From Actinomycetota bacterium (GTDB taxonomy: Bacteria > Actinomycetota > Thermoleophilia > Gaiellales > F1-60-MAGs149), in the NCBI GenBank assembly GCA_016870485.1, contig VGBM01000003.1, forward strand, positions 62,001 through 126,000: a stretch of DNA of 64,000 bases. The letters run 5' to 3'. Below are positions 32,733 through 41,117 of the stretch, one piece after another; the stretch's first letter is position 1; each line of letters starts with the position of its first letter. The notes beneath the pieces are model-generated. The model was not told the DNA's origin. It searched no databases and saw only the letters and a list, made by a program, of their open reading frames with translations. The position numbers and the translations under genes were made by a program.

Positions 32733-33989
32733 GTGGCGGGTGCGGGGGCCGAGCAGACCGGGGTGCTGGTGGTCGGTGGCGGCCAGGCCGGCATCGCCGC
32801 CAGCGAGCACCTCAGCGCCCGCGGGATCCCGCACCTCGTGCTTGAGCGCGGTCGCGTCGCCGAGCGCTGGCGCTCGCAGCGCTGGGACTCGCTGGTCACG
32901 AACGGCCCGGTCTGGCACGACCGCTTCCCGGGCCTCGAGTTCGCCGACGTCGAGCCGGACGGGTTCGCCGGCAAGGAGCAGGTCGCCGACTACCTCGCGG
33001 CGTACGCCGAGCGGTTCGGCTCGCCGCTGCGCACCGGCGTCGAGGTCACCGCCGTGACGCGCCATGCGGACCGCCGCGGGTTCCGCGCGGAGACGACGGC
33101 CGGCCCGCTCGACGCCGACTTCGTGATCGCCGCGACGGGGCCGTTCCAGGTGCCCGTGGTGCCGCCGCTGGTGCCCGACGACGTCCCCGTCCTGCAGCTG
33201 CACTCCAGCGCCTACCGCAACGCGGCGGAGCTGCCGGAGGGCGGGGTGCTGGTCGTCGGCAGCGGCTCGTCCGGGGTCCAGATCGCCAACGACCTGCGCG
33301 GTGCCGGCCGCGAGGTGCATCTGTCGGTCGGCCGGCACGACCGCCCGCCGCGCCGCTACCGCGGCCGCGACTTCGTCTGGTGGCTCGGCGTGCTCGGCCT
33401 GTGGGACCTCGAGACGCCGCCCATGGGGGCTCAGCACGTCACGATCGCCGTCAGCGGCGTCGACGGCGGCCGGACCATCGACTTCCGCGATCTGGCGGCG
33501 TCCGGCATCGTCCTCGTCGGGCGTACGCAGGACTGCACCGACGGTGTGGTCCGCTTCGGCGACGACCTCGCGGCGACGATCGAGCAGGGCGATGCCAAGC
33601 ACCACGCGCTGCTCGACCTGGCCGACGCGTACGTGGAGCGCAACGGCCTCGACCTGCCGCCCGACCCGGCCGAGCGCGAGCTCGGCCCCCTGCCCGCCCG
33701 CGCCCTGGAGCCCCTGCGGGAGCTCGACCTCGCGGCGGCGGGCGTGCGCACGATCATCTGGGCGACCGGGTACCGGACGGACTTCAGCTGGCTCGGGGTC
33801 GACGCCTTCGACGACGCGGGCAAGCCCGACCACCGGCGGGGCGTGTCGGTCGAGCCCGGGGTCTACTTCCTCGGACTGCCGTGGCTGTCGCGGCGCGGGT
33901 CGAGCTTCATCTGGGGCGTGTGGCACGACGCGGCGCACATCGCCGCGCACATCGACACGCAGCGCTCGTACCTGGCGTACTCGGCCTGA
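32733..33989 (+). CDS. Flavin-containing monooxygenase-like oxidoreductase
   Basis: A 418-aa group-B flavoprotein monooxygenase (CzcO/TrkA-like). The FAD dinucleotide motif is VLVVGGGQAGIAASEHL (~11-27), the NADPH motif VLVVGSGSSGVQIAND is in the middle, and ATGPFQVP and IIWATGYRTDFSWL lie where the FMO/BVMO fingerprints are expected. Likely hydroxylates or oxygenates a small organic substrate, or is involved in a metal/aromatic stress response. GTG start, co-transcribed with the SnoaL-like gene. Confidence 0.87.
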   Translation: MAGAGAEQTGVLVVGGGQAGIAASEHLSARGIPHLVLERGRVAERWRSQRWDSLVTNGPVWHDRFPGLEFADVEPDGFAGKEQVADYLAAYAERFGSPLRTGVEVTAVTRHADRRGFRAETTAGPLDADFVIAATGPFQVPVVPPLVPDDVPVLQLHSSAYRNAAELPEGGVLVVGSGSSGVQIANDLRGAGREVHLSVGRHDRPPRRYRGRDFVWWLGVLGLWDLETPPMGAQHVTIAVSGVDGGRTIDFRDLAASGIVLVGRTQDCTDGVVRFGDDLAATIEQGDAKHHALLDLADAYVERNGLDLPPDPAERELGPLPARALEPLRELDLAAAGVRTIIWATGYRTDFSWLGVDAFDDAGKPDHRRGVSVEPGVYFLGLPWLSRRGSSFIWGVWHDAAHIAAHIDTQRSYLAYSA

Positions 33990-33999
33990 GGTTCGGGGC

Positions 34000-34590
34000 C
34001 TAGCCCAGCGACAGCGTGCTCGGGCCCTGCCGCTCGCGCGTCGCCTCGTACTCGGCGATCCGGTCCTCGCGCAGGAGCGTGAGGGCGATGTCGTCCCAGC
34101 CGTTGAGCAGGTTCTCGCGGACCTTGTCGTCGAACGCGAACGCCACGACGCGCCCGTCGGGCATCGTCACGGTGCGGTCCTCGAGGCTGACCGTGATCGC
34201 GGCCGGTGCGGCGTCGAGCAGCTCGCGCACGTCCGCCTCCGGCAGCGCGACCGTGAGCAGGCCGATCTTGCCGCAGTTGGAGCGGAAGATGTCGGCGAAG
34301 CTCGGGGCGATGACCACCTTGTAGCCCCAGTCCTGCAGGCCCCAGGGGGCGTGCTCGCGCGACGAGCCCGAGCCGAAGTTCGGGCCGGTGACGAGGATCG
34401 GCGCGTCGCGGAACTCCGGGCGCTCGAGGACGAAGTCGTCCTCCTCCTCGCGCCAGTTGTGGAAGACGAACTGGCCGAAGCCCGTGCGCTCGATCCGCTT
34501 CAGGAACTCCTTCGGCATGATCTGGTCGGTGTCGACGTTCGCCCGGTCGAGCGGGGCGGTCGCGCCGGTGACGGTCTCGAACGGCTCCAT
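34000..34590 (-). CDS. leuD: 3-isopropylmalate dehydratase small subunit
   Basis: Pairs with LeuC to isomerise 2-isopropylmalate to 3-isopropylmalate in leucine synthesis. The 196-aa protein has the swivel-domain signature ANVDTDQIMPKEFLKR, VTGPNFGSGSSREHAPWGL and FADIFRSNCGKIGLL. It starts 4 bases after leuC, so the subunits are translated together. Confidence 0.95.
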   Translation of the reverse strand: MEPFETVTGATAPLDRANVDTDQIMPKEFLKRIERTGFGQFVFHNWREEEDDFVLERPEFRDAPILVTGPNFGSGSSREHAPWGLQDWGYKVVIAPSFADIFRSNCGKIGLLTVALPEADVRELLDAAPAAITVSLEDRTVTMPDGRVVAFAFDDKVRENLLNGWDDIALTLLREDRIAEYEATRERQGPSTLSLG

Positions 34591-34594
34591 CGGA

Positions 34595-35956
34595 TCACTC
34601 CCACTCGCGGACGTCGGTGAGGTGGCCGGTGATCGCGGCGGCGGCGGCCATCTCGGGGCTCATCAGGTGCGTGCGGCCGCCGGTGCCCTGGCGGCCCTCG
34701 AAGTTGCGGTTCGACGTCGAGGCGCAGCGCTCGCCCGGCTGCAGGATGTCCGGGTTCATGCCGAGGCACATCGAGCAGCCCGCGTTCGGGCGCCAGTCGA
34801 ACCCGGCGTCGATGAAGATGCGGTCGAGGCCCTCGCGCTCGGCCTGCGCCTTGACCTGCATCGAGCCCGGCACGACCATCGCCCGCACGGTCGGCGCGAC
34901 CGTGCGGCCCTCGACGATCCGCGCGGCGGCGCGCATGTCCTCGATCCGGCTGTTGGTGCACGAGCCGAGGAAGACGCGGTCGATCGCGACCTCCTGCAGC
35001 GGCTGCCCGGGCCGGAGGTCCATGTACTGGAGGGCGCGCTCCTCGTCGGGGGTCGTCGGGTCGGGCACGACGCCCGTGATCGCGGCGACCTGGCCGGGGT
35101 TCGTGCCCCACGAGACCTGCGGGGCGAGCGCGGCGACGTCGACGACCTCGACGCGGTCGTACTCGGCGTCGGGGTCGGAGCGCAGCTCGCGCCACTCGGC
35201 GACGGCGGTGTCGTAGTCGGCGGGCACGCCGGGGCGGCCCTCGAGGTACGCGAACGTCGTGTCGTCGGGCGCGCAGTAGCCGGCGCGCGCGCCGGCCTCG
35301 ATCGACATGTTGCAGATCGTCATGCGCCCCTCCATCGAGAGGGCGTCGATCGCGGGGCCGGCGTACTCGAGCACGTAGCCCTGGCCGCCCGCGGCGGTGA
35401 TCTGGCCGATCAGGCCGAGGATGTAGTCCTTCGCGACGACGCCGCGGCCGGGCTCGCCCTCGAAGCGGACGAGCATCTTGCGGGCCCGCTTCTGCGGGAG
35501 CGTCTGGGTGCACAGCACGTGCTCGACCTCGGACGTGCCGATCCCGAACGCGAGCGCGCCGAACGCGCCGTGCGTGGCGGTGTGCGAGTCGCCGCAGACG
35601 ATCGTCATGCCGGGCTGCGTCACGCCGAGCTCCGGGCCGATCACGTGGACGATGCCCTGGCGCCGGTGGCCCCACGGGTAGAAGACGAGCCCGTGCTGGT
35701 CGACGTTGGCGGTCAGCGTGTCGAGCTGCTGCTTCGAGATCGGGTCCGAGATGCCGTCGGCCAGCGGGCTCGTCGGCGTGTTGTGGTCGGTGGTGGCGAG
35801 CGTGCGGTCCGGGCGGCGCACGCCGCGGCCGGCGAGGCGCATGCTCTCGAACGCCTGCGGCGTCGTGACCTCGTGGATCAGGTGCAGGTCGATGAAGAGC
35901 AGGTCCCCGTCGATGACGTGGGAGTCCCAGACCTTCTCGTAGGTGGTGCGGCCCAT
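34595..35956 (-). CDS. leuC: 3-isopropylmalate dehydratase large subunit
   Basis: A 453-aa aconitase-family large subunit. The [4Fe-4S] cysteines are in [12 protein letters not shown] and CSMCLGMN; the [12 protein letters not shown] and DHNTPTS regions are as expected. ATG 35956 has GAAGGAG upstream and a -10 box that allows only a ~24-base leader, so a classical leucine leader-peptide attenuator is not possible. leuA and leuB are elsewhere. Confidence 0.96.
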   Translation of the reverse strand: MGRTTYEKVWDSHVIDGDLLFIDLHLIHEVTTPQAFESMRLAGRGVRRPDRTLATTDHNTPTSPLADGISDPISKQQLDTLTANVDQHGLVFYPWGHRRQGIVHVIGPELGVTQPGMTIVCGDSHTATHGAFGALAFGIGTSEVEHVLCTQTLPQKRARKMLVRFEGEPGRGVVAKDYILGLIGQITAAGGQGYVLEYAGPAIDALSMEGRMTICNMSIEAGARAGYCAPDDTTFAYLEGRPGVPADYDTAVAEWRELRSDPDAEYDRVEVVDVAALAPQVSWGTNPGQVAAITGVVPDPTTPDEERALQYMDLRPGQPLQEVAIDRVFLGSCTNSRIEDMRAAARIVEGRTVAPTVRAMVVPGSMQVKAQAEREGLDRIFIDAGFDWRPNAGCSMCLGMNPDILQPGERCASTSNRNFEGRQGTGGRTHLMSPEMAAAAAITGHLTDVREWE

Positions 35957-35986
35957 CGGTGCTCCTTCGGCGCCCTCGGAACCGGA

Positions 35987-35992
35987 ACGCTA
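35987..35992 (-). promoter_or_regulatory. -10 box of leuCD
   Basis: Reads TAGCGT on the minus strand, 30 bases before ATG 35956, with a GAAGGAG ribosome-binding site between them. Confidence 0.5.
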
Positions 35993-36007
35993 CCACCGGC
36001 GAGGGCC

Positions 36008-36013
36008 TATCCT
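36008..36013 (+). promoter_or_regulatory. -10 box of the small membrane protein / MFS pair (leaderless)
   Basis: TATCCT, 6 bases before ATG 36020; divergent from leuC. Confidence 0.5.
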
Positions 36014-36019
36014 GCCGGC

Positions 36020-36280
36020 ATGGCGGCCGACGAGAAGCGCTCCCTGCTCCGCCGCTGGGAGGGGCTCGAGTTCGGGGTCCAGCTCGTCATCGCCTACCCG
36101 GTGCTGGTCGTGATCGTCTCCTTCCTGCACCTGACGGCGCTCGCGCAGCCCCTCTGGCGCAGCCTCGTCTACGGGCTCTTCTGGGCGCTGCCCGCGACGT
36201 TCCTCGTGGCCGTCGCCTCGCAGAACGAGCGCCGCAAGCGGCGCGAGCGCGAGCAGGCCCGCAGCGGCGACGACGCGTGA
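36020..36280 (+). CDS. Small two-span membrane protein
   Basis: An 86-aa protein with two spans (VQLVIAYPVLVVIVSFLHL and LVYGLFWALPATFLVAVAS) and a highly charged C-terminus (NERRKRREREQ). No family is recognised. The start is supported by a -10 box 6 bases upstream, and it overlaps the MFS gene start (GTGA). It may be an accessory subunit of that transporter. Confidence 0.75.
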   Translation: MAADEKRSLLRRWEGLEFGVQLVIAYPVLVVIVSFLHLTALAQPLWRSLVYGLFWALPATFLVAVASQNERRKRREREQARSGDDA

Positions 36281-37851
36281 GCGCCGCTCCCGCCGAGCAC
36301 CCGCACTCCGAGCGGCGCATGCGCCTGACCCTGTTCGCGATGTGCTTCGCGCTGTTCATGATCATGCTCGACAACACCGTCGTGAACGTCGCGCTGCCGA
36401 CGATCCAGGAGGACCTCAACCCCTCGATCAGCGGCCTGCAGTGGACGATCAACGCGTACGTGCTCGTCTTCGCGGCGCTGATCCTGCTCGGCGGGAAGCT
36501 CGGCGACCGCTTCGGCCGCAAGCGGATGTTCCTGGTCGGGGTGGTGCTGTTCGGGGTCTGCTCCGTCCTCTGCGCGCTGGCGCAGACCGATACGCAGCTG
36601 ATCGCGGCCCGCGCCCTGCAGGGCACGGGCGCCGCGCTGATGAACCCGCTGTCCCTCTCGATCCTCGTGGCGACGTTCCCGCGCGAGCGCCTCGCCGGCG
36701 CGATCGGGATGTGGGCGGGGATCAGCGGCCTCGGCCTCGCCGTCGGCCCCCTGGTCGGCGGGATCCTCGTCGACGGCGTCGGCTGGGCCGCCGTCTTCTG
36801 GATCAACGTGCCGATCTCCGTGATCGCGTTCGCCGTCGCCGTCTACGCCGTGCGCGAGTCCCGCGACGACACCGTGCGCAGCCTCGACGTGGTCGGCACC
36901 GTGATCGTGACGGCGGGCCTGTTCCTGCTCACCTACGGTGTGATCGGCGCCAACGACCACCCGTGGGTGTCGTGGAACGCGCTGGGGCTGATCGCGCTGG
37001 CCCTCGGCCTGCTCGCCCTCTTCTGCATCTGGGAGTCGCGCCAGGAGCAGCCGATGGTGCCGCTCGGCTTCTTCCGCAGCCGCGTCTTCTCGACCGCGAT
37101 CATCGTCGCGGTCCTGGTCGGCTTCGGCCTGTTCGGGTCGATCTACGTGATCACCCTCTACATGCAGAACATCCAGGGCTACAGCGCCGTCGGCGCGGGC
37201 CTCAGAACGCTGCCGCTCACCCTCGTGGTGCTCGCCGTCTCGCCGATGGCGGGCAAGCTCAACGCGCGCTTCGGCTCGGGGCGGCTGATGGCGGCCGGGA
37301 TGCTGCTCGCCGGCGTGGCGATGGCCGGCCTGACCCTGACCGCCGTCGACAGCTCCTACAACCTGATGTGGCCGTTCTACGTGCTGCTCGGCGCGGGCCT
37401 CGCGCTGGCGATGCCCGCGATGAGCGCGGCCGCGATGGGCGCGATCGACCCGCGCAAGGCGGGCGTCGGCTCCGGCGTCCTCAACGCCTCGCGCCAGGTC
37501 GGCGGCGCGCTCGGGATCGCCATCCTCGGCTCGGTGGCCGCCGCGGTCACCGCGAGCCGCTGGGCCGACGAGACGGGCCGGGTCGGCGGCCGCCTCGCGG
37601 AGAACGCCGACCGGCTCCTGCCGCTCGTCGAGGGCGCACAGGGCGAGCTGATCCGGCGGTTCGCGGGCGAGCAGGTCTGGCCGCTGGCGGCCGACGCGTG
37701 GCTGCGCGGGTTCCACACGGCGCTCTGGTTCGGGGCGGCGCTGATGGCGCTCGCCATCGTCGCGATCCTGATCGGGTTCCGCGGGCTCGGGGCGCGCCCG
37801 GCCGTCCAGCCGGACGACGCGGACGCCGTCCCCGTGCCGGTCGAGCTGTAG
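36277..37851 (+). CDS. MFS multidrug exporter, DHA2 (14-span) family
   Basis: A 524-aa proton-driven exporter of the EmrB/QacA type. Motifs: FMIMLDNTVVNVALPTIQED in span 1 (motif D1), GKLGDRFGRKRMFLVG (motif A), and LQGTGAALMNPLSLSIL with motif C farther on (GISGLGLAVGPLVGG). Substrates are typically lipophilic drugs or metabolites. GTG 36277 overlaps the upstream stop. It ends 5 bases before the convergent thioredoxin-type gene. Confidence 0.92.
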   Translation: MSAAPAEHPHSERRMRLTLFAMCFALFMIMLDNTVVNVALPTIQEDLNPSISGLQWTINAYVLVFAALILLGGKLGDRFGRKRMFLVGVVLFGVCSVLCALAQTDTQLIAARALQGTGAALMNPLSLSILVATFPRERLAGAIGMWAGISGLGLAVGPLVGGILVDGVGWAAVFWINVPISVIAFAVAVYAVRESRDDTVRSLDVVGTVIVTAGLFLLTYGVIGANDHPWVSWNALGLIALALGLLALFCIWESRQEQPMVPLGFFRSRVFSTAIIVAVLVGFGLFGSIYVITLYMQNIQGYSAVGAGLRTLPLTLVVLAVSPMAGKLNARFGSGRLMAAGMLLAGVAMAGLTLTAVDSSYNLMWPFYVLLGAGLALAMPAMSAAAMGAIDPRKAGVGSGVLNASRQVGGALGIAILGSVAAAVTASRWADETGRVGGRLAENADRLLPLVEGAQGELIRRFAGEQVWPLAADAWLRGFHTALWFGAALMALAIVAILIGFRGLGARPAVQPDDADAVPVPVEL

Positions 37852-37855
37852 CCGG

Positions 37856-38602
37856 CTAGTAGAGCGCCGAGGCGAGCCGCTTGCGGTAGGTGATGACGAT
37901 CGGGTCGTCCACCGGCCGCTGGGCGAAGATCCCGACCATCACGCGCCGCACGAGGTCCTTGCGCTCGTCCGTGGCGCCGGGCAGGAGGTCGAGCATCGAC
38001 TGGAGCGCGCCCTCGGGGTCGGCGGCGAGGCGCTCCAGCGCAGCCGCCATCTCCGGCGCGAGCTCCGTGTCGTAGAGCACCTCGGCGCAGGCCAGGAGGC
38101 CATCGGCGTGGGCGTGATGGCGGACGGGGGTGAGGACGGCGATCGCGTCCGCGGCGTCGCCGCGGGCGAGCAGGAGGTGCGAGAGGGAGACGGCCGCGTC
38201 GACGTTCTGGTCGTCCTGGGCGAGGAGCGCGCGCAGGGAGTCCTCGTCGGCGGCGGCGACCGGCTCCTCGGCGGCCGCCGGCACGAGCGCGTCGAGGAAC
38301 TGCTCGATCTGCGGAGCCGGCAGGACGCCGGTGAACTCGTTGACGATCTGGCCGTTGACGAACGCCTTGACGGCGGGGATCCCCTGGATGCGGAACGCCA
38401 TCGCGAGCTGCTGGTTGCGGTCCGTGTCGACCTTGACCAGCTTGACGGCGCCCTGGCGCCTGGCGACGGCGGCCTCGAGGATCGGTGCGAGCTGCTTGCA
38501 CGGGCCGCACCACTCGGCCCAGAAGTCGACGAGGACGGGCTGCTGGTGGGAGGCCTGGATGACCTCGCGCTCGAAGTCCGTCTCGTTCACGTCGATGGCC
38601 AT
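37856..38602 (-). CDS. CnoX/YbbN-like thioredoxin-domain co-chaperone
   Basis: A 248-aa protein with an N-terminal thioredoxin fold (VDFWAEWCGPCKQLAP, C32/C35) and a C-terminal helical TPR-like half (~110-248), the layout of YbbN/CnoX, which protects proteins from oxidation-linked aggregation. Unlike E. coli YbbN, the CxxC pair is intact, so it may have reductase activity. ATG 38602 (MAIDVNETDF) is chosen over 38611 because a -10 box overlaps the latter and sits 7 bases before the former. Confidence 0.88.
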   Translation of the reverse strand: MAIDVNETDFEREVIQASHQQPVLVDFWAEWCGPCKQLAPILEAAVARRQGAVKLVKVDTDRNQQLAMAFRIQGIPAVKAFVNGQIVNEFTGVLPAPQIEQFLDALVPAAAEEPVAAADEDSLRALLAQDDQNVDAAVSLSHLLLARGDAADAIAVLTPVRHHAHADGLLACAEVLYDTELAPEMAAALERLAADPEGALQSMLDLLPGATDERKDLVRRVMVGIFAQRPVDDPIVITYRKRLASALY

Positions 38603-38609
38603 GGCGGGC

Positions 38610-38615
38610 ATGGTA
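38610..38615 (-). promoter_or_regulatory. -10 box of the thioredoxin gene (leaderless)
   Basis: Reads TACCAT on the minus strand, 7 bases before ATG 38602. Confidence 0.55.
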
Positions 38616-38640
38616 CGGCAGCCCGACGCGCGGCGGTCCG

Positions 38641-38646
38641 TATCCT
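38641..38646 (+). promoter_or_regulatory. -10 box of the second MFS gene (leaderless)
   Basis: TATCCT, 6 bases before GTG 38653; divergent from the thioredoxin-gene promoter. Confidence 0.5.
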
Positions 38647-38652
38647 GACCCC

Positions 38653-39870
38653 GTGGCCGAACCCCGCGCCCCCATCCGCCGGCTCGCCACCGCGCGCGCC
38701 ATCTCGGTGACCGGCTCGCAGGTCGCGATGATCGCCCTGACCTTCCAGATCTACGAGGTGACGGGGTCCGCGGTCTGGGTCTCGGCGGTCTTTTTGGCCA
38801 CGTTCGCGATGCTCGGCGTGATGACGCCGGTCGGCGGCTGGCTGGGCGACTCCTTCGACCGCCGCACGATCATGATCCTCTCGGACATCGGCGCCGCGAT
38901 CGTCTTCGCCGGCCTCGTGTTCGCGCACGAGCCGTGGCTCCTGATCGCGCTCGCGCTCCTCGCCACCCTCTGCGAGGCGCCGTTTCTGCCCGCCTCGCAG
39001 GCCGCCATCCCGAACCTCGCGGGCGACGAGGACCTGGCCTGGGCGAACGGCCTCGTCTCGCAGGCCTTCAGCCTCGGCATCACCGTCGGCCCCCTCGTCG
39101 GCGGGGTGCTCGTCGGCGCGGTCGGCGCCAACCTCGCCTTCGGCATCAACGCCGTCTCGTTTCTCGTCTCCGCCGTGCTCGTCTGGAGCGTCCGCGGGCG
39201 CTTCCAGGAGCGCCGCGACCGCGCCGCGGGTGCGGCGCCGAGCGTGCCCTTCACGGAGGGCGTGCGCGTGGTCCTGCGCTCGCGCCTCTTGGTGCTCGTG
39301 ATCGCCGCCGAGGTCGTCGCCTTCAGCGTCGTCGGCTGGTCGATGGTCGCGGACGCGCCGCTCGCCAAGCTCTTCGAGGCGGGCTCGATCGGCTTCGCGG
39401 CCCTGATCTCGACGTGGGGGGCGGGGATGCTGGTCGGGTCGTGGGCGGCGGGGCGCTGGATGGGGGAGCGCCCGATCGAGGTCAAGGTGATGCTGGTCGG
39501 GATGGCCGTGGACGGGGTGATGATCGCCCTCATGGGCCTCAGCCCGCTGTTCGTCCTCGTGCTCGTGGTGAGCGTGCTCGGGGGCGCCGCGTCGGGCTTC
39601 GTCAACGTCGCGCGCCAGCTGCTCCTGCAGCGCGCCGTCGTCGACCGCCTGCGCTCGCGCGTCTTCGCCGTCGCCGAGCTCGTGGCCACGGCCTCGTTCA
39701 TCCTCGGCCTCGCCTCGGCGGGCCCCGCGATCGAGGCCTTCGGGGTGCGCGAGGCCTACGTCCTGTCGGGCGTCGTCTTCGTGGTCGGGGGGCTCGTCCT
39801 CCTGCCCCTGGTGCGGCGTCCGCCGCCGCGCCCGGACGCCACCCCGGCGGCCGCCCCGCCCGCCGCCTGA
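38653..39870 (+). CDS. MFS transporter (12 spans)
   Basis: A 405-aa major-facilitator protein of the EnterobactinS/MFS_3-like group. Motif A-like GGWLGDSFDRRTIMILSD follows span 2, and NGLVSQAFSLGITVGPLVGG sits at the centre; the C-terminal tail is Pro/Ala-rich. Probably an exporter of a drug or siderophore-like compound, with no local biosynthesis genes to tell which. An unusually straightforward start is defined by the upstream -10 box. Confidence 0.88.
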   Translation: MAEPRAPIRRLATARAISVTGSQVAMIALTFQIYEVTGSAVWVSAVFLATFAMLGVMTPVGGWLGDSFDRRTIMILSDIGAAIVFAGLVFAHEPWLLIALALLATLCEAPFLPASQAAIPNLAGDEDLAWANGLVSQAFSLGITVGPLVGGVLVGAVGANLAFGINAVSFLVSAVLVWSVRGRFQERRDRAAGAAPSVPFTEGVRVVLRSRLLVLVIAAEVVAFSVVGWSMVADAPLAKLFEAGSIGFAALISTWGAGMLVGSWAAGRWMGERPIEVKVMLVGMAVDGVMIALMGLSPLFVLVLVVSVLGGAASGFVNVARQLLLQRAVVDRLRSRVFAVAELVATASFILGLASAGPAIEAFGVREAYVLSGVVFVVGGLVLLPLVRRPPPRPDATPAAAPPAA

Positions 39871-39894
39871 GCCGCCCTTGCCAATCGCATAACG

Positions 39895-39924
39895 GATGTG
39901 CGACGATCCGCACGTCCGTGCGAC
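39895..39924 (+). promoter_or_regulatory. Inverted and direct repeat upstream of the acyl-CoA dehydrogenase operon (possible TetR operator)
   Basis: GATGTGCG (39895-39902), 6 bases, CGCACGTC (39909-39916) is a near-perfect inverted repeat (7 of 8 pairs). GTGCGAC occurs at 39898-39904 and again at 39918-39924. It lies 14-43 bases before the GTG start at 39938, where a repressor would block expression. The TetR gene ends the same operon. Confidence 0.4.
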
Positions 39925-39937
39925 AAAGGGGGAAGAC

Positions 39938-41092
39938 GTGGCCATCGCCATCACGCCGACCGACATCCAGCAGGAGCTCGTGGCGCTCGCCCGCGACTTC
40001 GCGGCCCACGAGATCCGGCCCGTGGCCGCCCACTACGACGAGACCGAGGAGACCCCGTACGCGCCGTTCCACAAGGCGGCCGAGATCGGGCTCACCTGCT
40101 TCGACCTGCCCGAGGAGTTCGGCGGCGGCGGGATCCACGACCTCTCGACCTGCATCCAGATCCACGAGGAGCTGACCTACGGCGACGCCGCGATCGGCAA
40201 CTTCATCGGGTCGGCCTCCTTCTTCGGCGGCGTCATCGTCGAGCTCGGCACCCAGGCACAGAAGGAGCGCTGGATCACCCCGCTCTGCGGCCCCACCCCG
40301 AAGCTCGGCGCGCTCGCCACCACCGAGTCGCAAGCGGGCTCCGACGCGAGCGCGATCGCCACGCACGCCCAGCCCGTCGACGGCGGCTACCGCCTCAACG
40401 GCTCGAAGACCTGGATCTCGAACGCGGGTGTGGCCTCCTTCTACCTCGTGTTCGCGACCGTCGCTCCGGGCACCCGCTCGAAGGGCATCACCGCCTTCGT
40501 GGTCGAGGAGGGCGACGCCGGCTTCGAGGTCGGCAGCAAGCTCCACAAGCTCGGCCAGCGCGCGATCCCCACGCACGAGATCTTCTTCAACGACGTCTTC
40601 CTGCCGGAGGACCGCCGCATCGGCGACGAGGGCATGGGCTTCAAGGGCCTGATGCGCAAGTTCGACGAGTCGCGCGTCGTCCTCGCGGCCGGCGAGGTCG
40701 GGATGGCCCGCGCGGCCTTCGACTACGCGGTCGAGTACGCCACCGAGCGCGAGACGTTCGGGGCCCCGATCCACGTCAACCAGGCCGTCTCCTTCCGCCT
40801 CGTCGACGTCAAGATGAAGATGGACCAGGCGCGGCTGCTCGTCCGCCACGCGGCGGCGCTCGCCGACGCCGGCGAGCCGTTCGCGACCGAGGCGGCGATG
40901 GCGAAGCTGGCCGCCTCCGAGGCCGCGTGGTTCTCCGCCTGGGCCTGCTGCCAGACGCTCGGCGGCTACTCCTACTCCCGCGAGTACCCGGCGGAGCGCT
41001 GGCTGCGCGACGCCAAGCTCGAGGAGATCTGGGAGGGCACGAGCGACATCATGCGCCTGATCATCTCCCGCTCCCTGTTCCCCCGCGTCTGA
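39938..41092 (+). CDS. Acyl-CoA dehydrogenase
   Basis: FAD enzyme that makes trans-2-enoyl-CoA from acyl-CoA. The 384-aa protein has the N-terminal helical domain, ALATTESQAGSDAS, SKTWISNAGVASFYLVFA, GIRAF-type central strand, and the C-terminal EEIWEGTSDIMRLIISRSL with the catalytic-Glu EGT motif. GTG 39938 has GGGGGAAG just upstream; a longer frame from 39896 would lack that site. The following gene is a second acyl-CoA dehydrogenase, so the pair may act on successive or different substrates. Confidence 0.92.
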   Translation: MAIAITPTDIQQELVALARDFAAHEIRPVAAHYDETEETPYAPFHKAAEIGLTCFDLPEEFGGGGIHDLSTCIQIHEELTYGDAAIGNFIGSASFFGGVIVELGTQAQKERWITPLCGPTPKLGALATTESQAGSDASAIATHAQPVDGGYRLNGSKTWISNAGVASFYLVFATVAPGTRSKGITAFVVEEGDAGFEVGSKLHKLGQRAIPTHEIFFNDVFLPEDRRIGDEGMGFKGLMRKFDESRVVLAAGEVGMARAAFDYAVEYATERETFGAPIHVNQAVSFRLVDVKMKMDQARLLVRHAAALADAGEPFATEAAMAKLAASEAAWFSAWACCQTLGGYSYSREYPAERWLRDAKLEEIWEGTSDIMRLIISRSLFPRV

Positions 41093-41117
41093 GCCGCGCC
41101 GTCCCCGGAGAACCACC

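Noticed and set aside
35957-35986. Leucine leader-peptide attenuator before leuC
   Set aside because: The gap between the -10 box and the start leaves about 24 bases, with no room for a leader peptide and alternative hairpins.
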